DNA from: Ewingella allii
GTDB lineage: Bacteria > Pseudomonadota > Gammaproteobacteria > Enterobacterales > Enterobacteriaceae
Assembly: GCF_044430645.1 (NCBI RefSeq)
Contig: NZ_JAWUDN010000004.1
Location: 62,001-126,000, forward strand
Direction: 5' to 3'
Length of the DNA: 64,000 nucleotides
The notes below the pieces were generated by a model, which worked only from the letters and a program-made list of their open reading frames with translations, made no database searches and had not been told where the DNA came from. Below, piece after piece: positions 33,566 through 43,018 of this stretch (the first letter of the stretch is position 1; every line of letters begins with the position of its first letter). A program made the position numbers and the translations under genes.

Positions 33566-34390
33566 TTATGCTTTGAGTGCGGCGGCAAAAGGTTTGACGT
33601 CGAAACGCTCGCCTAATGCAATCAATTCCTCGGTAGAAATGGTTTGCTTCTTGCCGCCCATGGCAATCACTTTGACCAATATCTCTGCGGATTTCTCAGC
33701 GGTATCAATAAGTCCAAAGGCATCGTCGAGGGAAGGGCCGCTGCCGAAAATGCCGTGATAGGCCCAGAGCACCAGAGTGTGGTGTTGCATCTGATCGGCG
33801 GTAGCTGCGCCGATGCCATCCGTGCCCGGCACCATCCACGGCACAATGCCGATACCATCAGGGAATACCACCAGACATTCGGTGCTGCATTCCCAAATTT
33901 CGCGAGTGAATTTTGCGCTATCAAGCTCAAGCACGTAGGTCAGAGCAATCAGGTTAGTGGCATGGCAGTGCATGATCACTCGGTCCTGACCATCAGTCAC
34001 TTTCATGCGAACGATATGAGATTGCAGATGCGCAGCCAGCTCGGAGGTCGGTAAGCCCCCGGCAGTTAAGCCCCACAGAATGCGGTAACCCGTCCCCTGA
34101 CCGTTAAGTTGTATAACGGCCAAAGACTCGGCGGGCGACAGCTGAACATTGCGGAAGAACTTGCCCGAGCCTGTGACGATAAAGTAGTGATTCGCCAGTT
34201 CCGGTGCCGCTTGAGTTAGGGCTATTGACCGTGGCTCGCTGTAAAAATCGGCTTTATAGGGCGCGACATCTTCTGGCAGCAGGCGCAGGCTGACGTTGCC
34301 GCCGTTGCGCTCATCCCAGCCTTTCAGCCACATATCGCTGGTGGCTTTGATCATACCCTGGACGAACCAAGCGTTGAGTAAAGTTTTCAT
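33566..34390 (-). CDS. rhaD: Rhamnulose-1-phosphate aldolase RhaD
   Basis: This 274-residue class II zinc aldolase splits L-rhamnulose-1-phosphate into dihydroxyacetone phosphate and L-lactaldehyde. The metal site is seen as MHCHATNL near residues 140-147, and the N-terminal GWDERNGGNVSLRL at about 25-38 binds the phosphate. The length equals that of E. coli RhaD. It follows rhaA by 42 bases in the rha operon. Confidence 0.96.
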   Translation of the reverse strand: MKTLLNAWFVQGMIKATSDMWLKGWDERNGGNVSLRLLPEDVAPYKADFYSEPRSIALTQAAPELANHYFIVTGSGKFFRNVQLSPAESLAVIQLNGQGTGYRILWGLTAGGLPTSELAAHLQSHIVRMKVTDGQDRVIMHCHATNLIALTYVLELDSAKFTREIWECSTECLVVFPDGIGIVPWMVPGTDGIGAATADQMQHHTLVLWAYHGIFGSGPSLDDAFGLIDTAEKSAEILVKVIAMGGKKQTISTEELIALGERFDVKPFAAALKA

Positions 34391-34432
34391 CGTTAAATAC
34401 CTTTAAAATCTTAAAAAATGGTGAGTTAGCTT

Positions 34433-35689
34433 TTATCGTTTTGCGAGTTCAGTTTTTTCATAATGGCGAACGTTATCCAGCCATTGGCTACCGACTGGAA
34501 CGTCATGGCGCAGACAATAGATATCCCACACGGCTTGCCACGGCAGGCATTTCTGTTCTTCGAGCAGCGCCAGCCTTGCGGTGTAGTCCCCCTCGTTCTC
34601 GAGCTTTTTCAGCAAGTCGGTGGGTTCGAGCAGGGCGCGCAGCAACGCTTTTTTCATATTGCGCGTGCCAATAACCCACGCCGCGATACGGTTGATGGAG
34701 GCGTCGAAGAAATCGAGTCCGATGTGTACGCGGTCGAACAGCTTGTGGCGGATGATTTCGTTGGCGATGGCCTGAGTTTCGTCATCCAGTAATACCACGT
34801 GGTCGCTGTCCCAGCGCACCGGACGGCTGACGTGAAGCAGCAGACGCGGGACGTACAGCATCACGCTGGAGATTTTGTCGGAGATGACTTCCGTGGGATG
34901 GAAATGACCTGCATCCAGACACAGTGCAGTTTGGCGGCTCGCCGCATAGCCCAGATAAAACTCATTCGAGCCGACGGTATAGCTTTCCGTGCCGATGCCG
35001 AACAATTTGCTTTCTACTGCGTCAATGTGATGGTGGGGATCGAGCTTCTCAGCAATGACTTCATCAAGCGCGCTTAATAGCCTTTCACGCGGGGCGAGGC
35101 GATCGACGGTGAGATCTTTCATGCCATCAGGGATCCAGATATTCATCACCGATGGGGTATTGAGCGCCTTGCCGAAAGAGGCGGAAATCCGGCGACTGGC
35201 CTGACAGTGTTCAATCCAAAACTGGCGGATTTCAGGATTAGCGTGCGACAGCGTGAAGCCATCTGCACTCAGGGGGTGTGAGAAGCAAGAAGGGTTAAAG
35301 TCCAGCCCTAGCTGGTTTTTCTTCGCCCATTCGACCCACTGGCTAAAGTGTTTGGGTTCGATTTCATTTCGCGCGACAGGCTTGTCAGATTCCAAATATA
35401 AAGCATGTAAATTCAGGCGATTAGGGCCGGGAATAAGCGACAGGGCCTGTTCTAAATCGGCACGCAGTTGCTGTGCATTTTTAGCTTTACCCGGATAACT
35501 GCCGGTGGCCTGAATCCCTCCTGTTAATGCGCCTTCTGGATTTTCAAAACCGGCAACGTCGTCACCCTGCCAGCAGTGCATTGATACAGGTAGGGTGTCG
35601 AGTTTCTGCATCGCGTCTTCGGCATCAATACCGAGTTGGGAAAAGCGCTCTTTCGCGAGCGTCCATGCATGATCTATAGATGAAGTCAT
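34433..35689 (-). CDS. rhaA: L-rhamnose isomerase RhaA
   Basis: This 418-residue TIM-barrel enzyme converts L-rhamnose to L-rhamnulose using manganese. Visible motifs include LDFNPSCFSHPLS (about 154-166), the metal-site LDAGHFHPTEVISDK (about 257-271) and the downstream LDDETQ segment. The length matches E. coli RhaA (419). Its ATG overlaps the rhaB stop by 4 bases (ATGA), so translation is coupled. Confidence 0.97.
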   Translation of the reverse strand: MTSSIDHAWTLAKERFSQLGIDAEDAMQKLDTLPVSMHCWQGDDVAGFENPEGALTGGIQATGSYPGKAKNAQQLRADLEQALSLIPGPNRLNLHALYLESDKPVARNEIEPKHFSQWVEWAKKNQLGLDFNPSCFSHPLSADGFTLSHANPEIRQFWIEHCQASRRISASFGKALNTPSVMNIWIPDGMKDLTVDRLAPRERLLSALDEVIAEKLDPHHHIDAVESKLFGIGTESYTVGSNEFYLGYAASRQTALCLDAGHFHPTEVISDKISSVMLYVPRLLLHVSRPVRWDSDHVVLLDDETQAIANEIIRHKLFDRVHIGLDFFDASINRIAAWVIGTRNMKKALLRALLEPTDLLKKLENEGDYTARLALLEEQKCLPWQAVWDIYCLRHDVPVGSQWLDNVRHYEKTELAKR

Positions 35690-37161
35690 ACTGCGAGTTC
35701 CTCATTGGCGTTACTGAGTGCCTGAAAGCGACACCAGTGGGTAGCAAGATTGGGTACAGGCTGCGGCACATAGCGCTGCTGTGGGAATTGGCTAGAGAGC
35801 ATTTGCCGATAAAGGTCGACATCTTTGACCAAGTTAAGGGCCATCAGCTGGCAGCCGATATTGCCGAGGGTGGAAGCCTCGACAGGGCCAGCGGTAACAG
35901 GAATTTGGCAGACATCGGCACAAAGTTGATTGAGAAAAGCATTCTGGCAGCCGCCGCCGACAATATGGATTGCCTCCAGCGGTGCTCCTTGTAGTTCAGC
36001 GAGCTGCTGAGCCGTTTGACGATAAAGCATGGCAAGGCTGTCAAAGATGCAGCGTGCTAATGCCGCAGGGTTTGTTGGGACCGGCTCCCCCTGCTCATGG
36101 CAGGCTTCACAGATGGCATCGACCATGGATGCGGGGTTAATAAAGCGCGAATCGTTAGGATTGATAAGGCTGACAAAGGCCGGCAGCGCGGCCGCCTCGT
36201 TAATTAAGGACGGCAAATCCTGCACGTTCAGCTCGTTGCAGATGCGCTGCAACAGCCACAGTCCCATGATGTTTTTTAATACGCGATAACTGCCGTTAAT
36301 CCCGCCTTCATTGGTGACATTCGCCTCAAGAGCTGCGCGATGGGTGAAGGCTTTCGGGCTTTCGATCCCCATCAGCGACCAGGTACCGGAGCTGAGATAA
36401 GCTGAGTTTTTTCCGGACATTGGGGCGGCCACCACGGCACTCGCCGTGTCATGGGTGGCAACGCTGGTTACCGGCACGCGGTGCCCGTTAGGAGACAGCC
36501 AATAGCCTAATGATTTGCCCGGTTGGGAAGGTTTCTCTAGCCAGCTTTGCGGAATGCCCGCATATTCGAGCAGCTTTTCATCCCACTCTCCGCTGTGGAT
36601 ATTGACCATCTGTGTGGTACTGGCATTGGTATGTTCCCAGTTCATCACGCCGGTTAAACGGTAATACAGATAGTCAGGCATCAGCAGAAGGCGGTCTATT
36701 TGCGGGAGCCATTCTGGCTGCTGGCGAGTCAGCGCTTTTAACTGGTAGAGGGTATTGAACGGCAGGAACTGAATGCCCGTGGTGCGATAAATCACGTCTC
36801 GACCAAGCTCCAAACAGGCTTGTTCCATCACGCCGTCCGTGCGTTTATCACGGTAAGCGACGGGCAGGCCGACACGGTTTCCCTGCGCGTCCAGCAAGAC
36901 AAAATCGACTCCCCAGGTATCAATCCCAATGCTGTCGAGGCGAATATCGGCACTCTCCAGCAGGGTCAGGCCAGTAAGAATATGCTGCTCGAGAGCGTCG
37001 AGATCCCAAGTGTCATAGCCATCAACTTTCACCAGCGTATTAGGAAAACGATGGATCTCTTTCAGCGTCAGTTGCGCTTTATGTTCACTATTAAAGGTTG
37101 CAAGCATCACGCGCCCACTCGAAGCGCCCAGATCAATTGCAGCAATATGGTGGAGTGTCAT
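35686..37161 (-). CDS. rhaB: Rhamnulokinase RhaB
   Basis: This 491-residue FGGY-family kinase phosphorylates L-rhamnulose. The N-terminal phosphate-binding motif AAIDLGASSGRVMLA begins near residue 6. The substrate segment GIDTWGVDF lies near 80-88, and IHVVGGGCQNAFLNQLCAD near 395-413 lies in the ATP site. The ATG at 37161, nine bases after AAGGA, is chosen over one three codons upstream that overlaps the ribosome site. First gene of the operon, divergent from rhaS. Confidence 0.96.
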   Translation of the reverse strand: MTLHHIAAIDLGASSGRVMLATFNSEHKAQLTLKEIHRFPNTLVKVDGYDTWDLDALEQHILTGLTLLESADIRLDSIGIDTWGVDFVLLDAQGNRVGLPVAYRDKRTDGVMEQACLELGRDVIYRTTGIQFLPFNTLYQLKALTRQQPEWLPQIDRLLLMPDYLYYRLTGVMNWEHTNASTTQMVNIHSGEWDEKLLEYAGIPQSWLEKPSQPGKSLGYWLSPNGHRVPVTSVATHDTASAVVAAPMSGKNSAYLSSGTWSLMGIESPKAFTHRAALEANVTNEGGINGSYRVLKNIMGLWLLQRICNELNVQDLPSLINEAAALPAFVSLINPNDSRFINPASMVDAICEACHEQGEPVPTNPAALARCIFDSLAMLYRQTAQQLAELQGAPLEAIHIVGGGCQNAFLNQLCADVCQIPVTAGPVEASTLGNIGCQLMALNLVKDVDLYRQMLSSQFPQQRYVPQPVPNLATHWCRFQALSNANEELAV

Positions 37162-37491
37162 AACGGCCATTCCTTTTCAGATATGGTCGCAGTTTAGGCG
37201 TGTAGCTGGGGCATGACCTTCCCGTGAATGCCAAGCAATGGAGGCAATTGGCAGCATCAAAAAGGTGATTGAGGAGTGGATCACAAAACGATAAAAACGA
37301 AGGAATTTCACCGCGAATGTAATGGGAAGAATTTTGCAATTATAGGTTGTGATCTTCGCCGCAGTTCCTTTCAACAGTCGGCAAATCTTTAAAAAATAAC
37401 CGCAGAACGCGTTTTCTATGCCGTCGTTTTAAGGTTATCCGCCAGAGGTCAGGATAGGGTTATTTCACTTATTGAGGACAGGAGGCGAGAC
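37162..37491. promoter_or_regulatory. rhaB-rhaS divergent control region
   Basis: These 330 bases between divergent rhaB and rhaS should carry the rhaBAD and rhaSR promoters, RhaS and RhaR half-sites and CRP sites. CRP-like candidates lie at 37270-37285 (TGAGG-N6-TCACA) and 37348-37363 (TGTGA-N6-CCGCA), each with one good half. The RhaS/RhaR direct repeats could not be placed confidently by eye. Confidence 0.5.
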
Positions 37492-38319
37492 ATGACGTTA
37501 CTAATTGGCGATGATTATTTTGCTTCACCAGAGTTAACCATAGCCGTGGAACGGCGAACTCCGCAGGAAGCCTTCCCTGAGCATTACCATGATTTCCACG
37601 AGATCATGCTGGTGGAGAGTGGGTCCGGCGTGCATATCTTTAACGATGCACCTTATACACTTACCGTCGGCACTGTCTGTTTCGTGCGCGCCAGTGACCA
37701 CCATCTTTTTGAAAGCGTCGATAATCTTCGGCTGACGAATGTGCTTTATCGTTCACCACAGGCATTTCGTTTTCTGCACGACGTCGGCCAATTTCTCCCG
37801 CAAGAACATCACTATCAGCAACAGGTGCATTGGCAGCTTAGCCCAACTTTGTTGCAGCAGGCTCTACAATGTATCGCTGTTTTAGAGCAGCATGCGGGGG
37901 GAACCCACCCCCAGCAAATCGCGGCGACGGAAAGCCAGTTTCTGCACCTGTTGATCCTGCTCTATCAGGGGTGTTTCCAGCCACTATTGAGAGACACCTC
38001 GGAAAACAAAATTAACCAGCTACTCGAATGGCTGCATGGCCATTACAGTGAGGAGATTAACTGGCCGGAAGCCGCAGATCGATTTACGTTGGCACTACGC
38101 ACCTTACACCGGCAAATGAAGCAGCAAACTGGTATGACGCCTCAGCGTTATCTTAATCGCCTACGTTTGCTCGAGGCGCGCCGCAGGCTACACCATAGCG
38201 ATCAAAGCATTACCGATATCGCCTACGCCTGTGGCTTCAGCGACAGTAATCATTTCTCGACGCAGTTTCGCCGGGAGTTCTCCATGTCGCCAAAACTGAT
38301 GCGCAACCAATTGCGTTAG
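37492..38319 (+). CDS. rhaS: AraC-family activator RhaS of rhaBAD
   Basis: This 275-residue protein has an N-terminal cupin domain (EHYHDFHEIMLVESGSGVHI near residues 27-46) that binds L-rhamnose and a C-terminal AraC-type DNA-binding domain (SITDIAYACGFSDSNHFSTQ near 238-257). In E. coli, RhaS activates rhaBAD and rhaT. GGACAGGAGG lies just before the ATG. It is transcribed divergently from rhaB and precedes rhaR. Confidence 0.95.
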   Translation: MTLLIGDDYFASPELTIAVERRTPQEAFPEHYHDFHEIMLVESGSGVHIFNDAPYTLTVGTVCFVRASDHHLFESVDNLRLTNVLYRSPQAFRFLHDVGQFLPQEHHYQQQVHWQLSPTLLQQALQCIAVLEQHAGGTHPQQIAATESQFLHLLILLYQGCFQPLLRDTSENKINQLLEWLHGHYSEEINWPEAADRFTLALRTLHRQMKQQTGMTPQRYLNRLRLLEARRRLHHSDQSITDIAYACGFSDSNHFSTQFRREFSMSPKLMRNQLR

Positions 38320-38407
38320 CTGCCGCACCTTTTGGCTGCTTGATGCGGGTATAAAATTTGCCCTGCGCTTATATTCCTTTGACTGAATGGGTTTGGGGAT
38401 AGCCACG

Positions 38408-39277
38408 ATGCAGCTTAAATTAATGAAAAATGATTTTTTTCTGACCAATAAAAACTCCGTCATGGTGGCCGAACGCCACCCTCAGGCAAATTTCCCTTCC
38501 CATGATCACGACTTTGACGAGTTAGTGATTGTTTGGCGGGGTAACGGCACGCATATTTGGAATGGCATTCCTTACCCCATTACCTGCGGCGATCTGTTCT
38601 ATATCAATGCCAATGACCGACATAGCTATGAGTCAGTCAATGACCTCGCGCTGGACAATATTCTGTATTGTCGCGAACGCTTTCGTCTGGCTGCCGATTG
38701 GACCCAACTGCTGCCAGGGGAGGGCGTAAGCCAGGAGCAGCGCTATTGGCGGCTCAGTTCCCTTGGCATGACGGCTTTACGGGATAAAGTCGACGAGCTT
38801 TCTGCTGAATGTATGAAATCAGAATCGATCTCGGTTCAGCTCAGTGAAGCCTTATTGATGCAGCTAGCCCTCTTGCTGCTGCGTTATCGTCACCCGCCAA
38901 ATAGCGGCGTTTTACCCGATGCTCACCAGCTAGATCTGCTGCTGATGGCACTGCGAGCGAGTATTAGCGAGCCGTTCCATCTGGAGAGTTTCTGTCAGAA
39001 GCACGGCGTAGGGCTACGCGCAGTGCGAGCCTTGTTCAAACAGCATACCGGCATGAGCGTGTCGCACTACTTAAGACAACTGCGGCTATGTCGGGCTATG
39101 AGTTTACTGCGCTACAGCGATCGGACCATTGGTGAAGTTGCGGCGGAATGCGGCTTTGATGACAGCAACTATTTTTCAGTGGTGTTTAACCGAGCCTGCG
39201 GGGTATCGCCAAGAGATTATCGCCAGCGCTTTATGAAACATGTCGTTAAGCCGATGGTGGTGCCGACATTATCCTGA
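38408..39277 (+). CDS. rhaR: AraC-family activator RhaR of rhaSR
   Basis: This 289-residue protein shares the RhaS layout: a cupin segment (FPSHDHDFDELVIVWRGNGT) and a C-terminal AraC DNA-binding domain (TIGEVAAECGFDDSNYFS). In E. coli, RhaR activates rhaSR in response to rhamnose. The ATG at 38408, preceded by GGGGA, is chosen over one seven codons earlier, which is weakly supported. It follows rhaS by 88 bases; the order rhaS-rhaR-rhaT matches E. coli, which supports the name. Confidence 0.93.
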   Translation: MQLKLMKNDFFLTNKNSVMVAERHPQANFPSHDHDFDELVIVWRGNGTHIWNGIPYPITCGDLFYINANDRHSYESVNDLALDNILYCRERFRLAADWTQLLPGEGVSQEQRYWRLSSLGMTALRDKVDELSAECMKSESISVQLSEALLMQLALLLLRYRHPPNSGVLPDAHQLDLLLMALRASISEPFHLESFCQKHGVGLRAVRALFKQHTGMSVSHYLRQLRLCRAMSLLRYSDRTIGEVAAECGFDDSNYFSVVFNRACGVSPRDYRQRFMKHVVKPMVVPTLS

Positions 39278-39286
39278 TGCTCATGG

Positions 39287-39325
39287 AGCGACTGCCAAAG
39301 TGAGTTTATCTTTGTGGCAGTCGCT
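39287..39325. terminator. Hairpin between convergent rhaR and rhaT
   Basis: AGCGACTGCCA and TGGCAGTCGCT form a perfect 11-bp stem, continued by AAG/CTT with a small bulge. It begins 10 bases after the rhaR stop and ends 22 before the rhaT stop, so it can serve both transcripts. No long T-run is present. Confidence 0.65.
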
Positions 39326-39346
39326 GTAGGCAATGTGATTAAGGGA

Positions 39347-40381
39347 TTAGGCCGACATTCCCATGCCCACGATGTTGGCGGCCAGAATAATGATCAGACA
39401 TCCCAGAGACAAAATTGCCACCGGCTTCCTGCCCACGCCTAGCCACTCTTTGAGCAACAGGCCAACAATACCGCCACACAAGACGTAGAAACTCATGTGT
39501 AACATCCAGCTCATGTAGCCGTACTCTGACGGAATGCTGGCGTGGCCCCACGCATAGAAGAAGAATTGCAGGTACCACATGGTGCCGCCCAAGATGGCAA
39601 ACAGCGCATTCGTGATGAGCAGAGGTTTAGCAATCGACAGATCTGCTTTCACGGAAAGTTCGCGACGGGTTGCCAGCCGAATAAAGCAGAAGCCGAGGTT
39701 GACGATCGCGCCGCCGCCCATAATGACAACATAGCTTGGCAAGGCAACATAGAGGGGATTCAAACTTAGCTGCGCGGCTGATTCATGCATAGGCGTCGCG
39801 GCGCTCATGGCAAATGACATTCCGGCGGAGAAAATACCGCAGAAAGCGGCCAAAATAAGCCCCTTCTTGAGGTTAAATTCCTCTGCTTTGATGCCCAGCG
39901 ATTTTTCCTTCAGGTAGCCTGCGTAGCTGACCACGGCAACGCCAATCACCGCGACCAACACCCCGAGCAGCGTCATTCTGCCGCCCGCCGTTCCTATCAG
40001 CACATCAACTTTCCCTTGCAGAACGGGTGTCATGAGCGTGCCAATTATGAGGGTGATACCGATGGCGATGCCTATCCCCAGCGACATACCTAAATAGCGC
40101 ATGGTCAGGCCATAGTTGATATTACCTATGCCCCACATTGCCCCAAACAGGAAGATAGGTAGCAGTGTTGAAAGACTGAATGAGCTGTAATAGGCCCAAA
40201 AATCTGGCAATAAAACATAGCTGACTGCCCATGGCAGAACTATCCATGAGAAGAGGCCGGCCATCGACCACATGGTTTCCCACGACCACTTTTTAACTTG
40301 CTTGAGCGGGGCGTAAAAACAAGCTGCGCTGGCGGCGCCCACCAAGTGCCAGATAATGCCAAGAATAATAGAACTGCTCAT
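39347..40381 (-). CDS. rhaT: L-rhamnose/proton symporter RhaT
   Basis: This 344-residue inner-membrane protein imports L-rhamnose with protons. It has ten hydrophobic segments in the DMT-like fold and begins ILGIIWHLVGAASAACFYAP, as E. coli RhaT does; the E. coli protein is also 344 residues. AAGGG lies 10 bases before the ATG. It is transcribed towards rhaR and has its own promoter in the region 40382-40877. Confidence 0.96.
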   Translation of the reverse strand: MSSSIILGIIWHLVGAASAACFYAPLKQVKKWSWETMWSMAGLFSWIVLPWAVSYVLLPDFWAYYSSFSLSTLLPIFLFGAMWGIGNINYGLTMRYLGMSLGIGIAIGITLIIGTLMTPVLQGKVDVLIGTAGGRMTLLGVLVAVIGVAVVSYAGYLKEKSLGIKAEEFNLKKGLILAAFCGIFSAGMSFAMSAATPMHESAAQLSLNPLYVALPSYVVIMGGGAIVNLGFCFIRLATRRELSVKADLSIAKPLLITNALFAILGGTMWYLQFFFYAWGHASIPSEYGYMSWMLHMSFYVLCGGIVGLLLKEWLGVGRKPVAILSLGCLIIILAANIVGMGMSA

Positions 40382-40877
40382 ACTGATAACCCTTTTTCGT
40401 TATTCATACTGGTTGTAGATGAGGTTGTTATGTGAGGGCACGCTTTACTGCCGCGATAAACGTTAAGGGCGGCATTGAGCGAAGTTTAGGCAGGGTTGTT
40501 ATTAGGTACCTTCCACTGAGTGCCACCATTGGGGCGCATTTGGCATTCGCTAAAAGATGGTGATGTGGCAGTTCACAGATTAGAAATGGCAGCTAAAAAA
40601 GAGGGGAGGGGGTATTTAATTTGGTCAGGCTAAGAAGGCCATAATCACCATCGCGGAATATATCCGGGTAATTTCTACTCTTGGCGCTCATCTGAGAGGT
40701 AACAGACTGATGTAACATAGGCAGTGAATGGTGCTATTTCATTCAGCAGCCTTAATGGATAAACGAGGTTGTCATAATAATGAAATAAATTTTCTCAGGA
40801 ATAATGGTTAATGCCAATTTTCTTGGCGTATTAATCATCCATTTTTTTAATGTTTGAAACATTAAACTCGCCGTTAT
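40382..40877. promoter_or_regulatory. rhaT upstream region
   Basis: No gene is supported in these 496 bases. The left part should contain the rhaT promoter, expected to use RhaS and CRP as in E. coli; I could not place their sites with confidence. The right end holds the hairpin at 40864-40890 that closes the diguanylate cyclase gene. Confidence 0.45.
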
Positions 40878-40890
40878 TCACAGCGAGTTT
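40864..40890 (-). terminator. Hairpin overlapping the diguanylate cyclase stop codon
   Basis: AAACTCGC and GCGAGTTT form an 8-bp stem with an 11-base loop that includes the gene's TGA stop (40878-40880). T runs flank both sides. Confidence 0.6.
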
Positions 40891-41969
40891 TTCATGTTAT
40901 CTGTCGAAAGAATAACTTCCCATGAATAAAGTATTTTATTTCTTCCGCTATTTTTGGCGTGATAAAGCAACTGATCTGCCGCAGTTAATGCGGAAGGGAA
41001 ATCGCCGTCATGGAGGGTAGAAAGCCCGGCGCTGACTGTCACATGGGTGGAAACATCAGCATTAAAGTTATGCGGAATATTTAAGCTCAGCACCTTATTT
41101 TGAATGCGCTCAGCCATGCGTACCGCGTAGTCCTGGGATACATTCGACATCACGACCAGAAACTCTTCACCCCCGTAGCGCACCACCACGTCGCGAGAAC
41201 GAACGGCATCGCGTATGGCTGCTGCGACCCGGACCAAAGCGTGATCTCCCATGGTATGACCATAGTTATCGTTGTAGGCTTTGAAGTGGTCAATATCGAG
41301 CAACATCACGTAATGGCTGGATTTGTCCTGACTGAATACGGTTTCTAGCTTGTTTTGTAAGCCGCGGCGATTATACAAACCGGTAAGGGGATCAAGCATA
41401 CTGAGATCGCTAAATTTTTCCCTTTCGCTATAGAGATTGGTCAACATTCGGCGGGTGAAGGCGTCGCTGCGTTTAAGCATCATATGGTGCAGATACAGCC
41501 CAATGAGCGGCAGGGCAACGGTGAAAATTATCTTGGAGATGTGAGTGAAACCGTCTAAAAAAATAACGGTTCCAGTGGAAGGTGCTACATGAAGGCAAAA
41601 TGCCAGGAAATTATCCGATAAAGCGATAACGCTAATAAAGAATATACTGAGCAGGCTGACCAGCAAGTAACTCTTATCATAGTCACCGATTTTATCGCAC
41701 TGCAGAATTATATGCCACGCCCATAAACTACCGACCAAGATGGAGCAGATACTTAAACGGAATAGCTCAGTTTTTTTATTCAAATAAATGAATATTAATC
41801 CTGACACGCACACCACCCCAATAATCATTAAGGGCAAGCTGGCTTTAGCCATCTTTACTGCTGGGTTAATCATTGAAAATAGGGCCGATGCACTATTTAA
41901 GAAAAAGAATAACAATAGCGAAAGACGATGTTTGCTTTTTAGCAATTCATCATAGGCATGAAATATCAT
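40878..41969 (-). CDS. Membrane diguanylate cyclase (GGDEF domain)
   Basis: This 363-residue protein has about six hydrophobic segments in its first 170 residues, then a GGDEF domain that makes cyclic di-GMP from two GTP. The catalytic loop is intact as RYGGEEF near residue 265, and an RxxD inhibitory site (RSRD) lies five residues before it, so product feedback is expected. LDPLTGLYNRRGL marks the start of the domain. The membrane part has no named sensor family that I can assign. It is a single gene and probably adjusts motility or biofilm formation. Confidence 0.9.
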   Translation of the reverse strand: MIFHAYDELLKSKHRLSLLLFFFLNSASALFSMINPAVKMAKASLPLMIIGVVCVSGLIFIYLNKKTELFRLSICSILVGSLWAWHIILQCDKIGDYDKSYLLVSLLSIFFISVIALSDNFLAFCLHVAPSTGTVIFLDGFTHISKIIFTVALPLIGLYLHHMMLKRSDAFTRRMLTNLYSEREKFSDLSMLDPLTGLYNRRGLQNKLETVFSQDKSSHYVMLLDIDHFKAYNDNYGHTMGDHALVRVAAAIRDAVRSRDVVVRYGGEEFLVVMSNVSQDYAVRMAERIQNKVLSLNIPHNFNADVSTHVTVSAGLSTLHDGDFPSALTAADQLLYHAKNSGRNKILYSWEVILSTDNMKNSL

Positions 41970-42233
41970 TAAAATTCACTCTATTTAGGGTCCGGCCTTA
42001 TGAATAGATCAATGCTGCAATATCTGCAGTAAATAGCTGAGTTCAAATAAATTGACGACTAATAATCCAGGAAGGTGATTATTTAAATTCGATAGGTTAT
42101 TAAATACCGAACTTAAAACTATCACTTTTGGTTACCACTGTCACCTTAACGGGCGCGTGGCGGGCAAAATGATGCGCGATGAGAAAAATTGCTATATGCT
42201 ATTGGTTCTCATTATCACTGTGTGGCAAAGATC

Positions 42234-42518
42234 ATGATTGCAGCGATGGTAGCGGCGTGTGGACTCTGGGGAGTGAGTTGGTTTTTAGGTAAAAGGCTAA
42301 CCAGCGGCTGGGGCGTGCTTTTGCCTTGTGCGCTGCTGCCCTTATTGGCTTTAGCCAATCTTTCGTTGGATAACCTACGCGTACTGGTCGTTATTGCGAT
42401 GCTCGCTACGCTGGTGATGTTGCTGCATAAAACACTTCGCCACTATTTACTCCTGCCGTCGTTTGTTGCACTGGCAGGCGGGCTGACAGCACTCTCTTTA
42501 AATTTCAATCTGTTATAA
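42234..42518 (+). CDS. DUF1435 family membrane protein, YjjZ-like
   Basis: This roughly 94-residue protein has three hydrophobic segments and the pattern TSGWGVLLPCALLPLL ... KTLRHYLLLPS, which fits the DUF1435 family (YjjZ of E. coli). In E. coli the yjjZ gene also lies beside the leuQPV tRNA cluster, so position supports the call. The start is uncertain: ATG at 42234 is used, but a second ATG three codons later or a TTG at 42189 are possible; none has a strong ribosome site. Function is unknown. Confidence 0.65.
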   Translation: MIAAMVAACGLWGVSWFLGKRLTSGWGVLLPCALLPLLALANLSLDNLRVLVVIAMLATLVMLLHKTLRHYLLLPSFVALAGGLTALSLNFNLL

Positions 42519-42654
42519 TCAGGCGGGCGAAAGAATAAATCGTTTAACAGGGTTTAAGGTTTTGGGGGGCTGACTGTTGCCTGAAAGGCAGAGATTTTTT
42601 CGAGAAAAGACATAGACTTGCAAGAGGGGATGTCGATATTTGAAGAGAATCATG

Positions 42655-42740
42655 TGGTGCGAAGGGAGGGACTCGAACCCTCACATCCTAAGGACACTAA
42701 CACCTGAAGCTAGCGCGTCTACCAATTCCGCCACCATCGC
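42655..42740 (-). tRNA. tRNA-Leu (anticodon CAG), copy 3 in transcription order
   Basis: This is an 86-base class II tRNA with encoded CCA end. The anticodon loop CTTCAGG gives CAG, reading CUG leucine codons. The long variable arm differs from the other two copies by one base (CCTAAGG here, CCAAAGG in the others, plus-strand view). Acceptor position 5 faces 68 as T-T, a mismatch shared by all three. Confidence 0.97.
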
Positions 42741-42789
42741 ACAGATGATTTCTTCTTTATATCTAACTGCCTGATTTATATCACCGGAG

Positions 42790-42875
42790 TGGTGCGAAGG
42801 GAGGGACTCGAACCCTCACATCCAAAGGACACTAACACCTGAAGCTAGCGCGTCTACCAATTCCGCCACCATCGC
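42790..42875 (-). tRNA. tRNA-Leu (anticodon CAG), copy 2
   Basis: This 86-base tRNA is identical to the copy at 42933-43018 by eye, with the same CAG anticodon and encoded CCA. The 49-base spacer to the next copy is not conserved. The three copies correspond to leuQPV of E. coli and are probably cut from one precursor. Confidence 0.97.
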
Positions 42876-42932
42876 ATCGTGCCGTGCAATATAAATTCAG
42901 TTTACTGCTGTTAACTCACTCAGTAGTTGTAT

Positions 42933-43018
42933 TGGTGCGAAGGGAGGGACTCGAACCCTCACATCCAAAGGACACTAACACCTGAAGCTAGCGCGTCTAC
43001 CAATTCCGCCACCATCGC
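42933..43018 (-). tRNA. tRNA-Leu (anticodon CAG), copy 1
   Basis: This is the first tRNA of the leftward cluster, with 86 bases, anticodon CAG and an encoded CCA end. The promoter should lie in the gap to rsmC. The same position next to rsmC is seen in E. coli. Confidence 0.97.

Noticed and set aside
42655..43018. Possible CRISPR-like array from three regularly spaced near-identical units
   Set aside because: Each unit is 86 bases, folds as a class II tRNA with CCA end and CAG anticodon, and the spacers are irregular. They are tRNA-Leu genes. No true CRISPR array is visible anywhere in the window.
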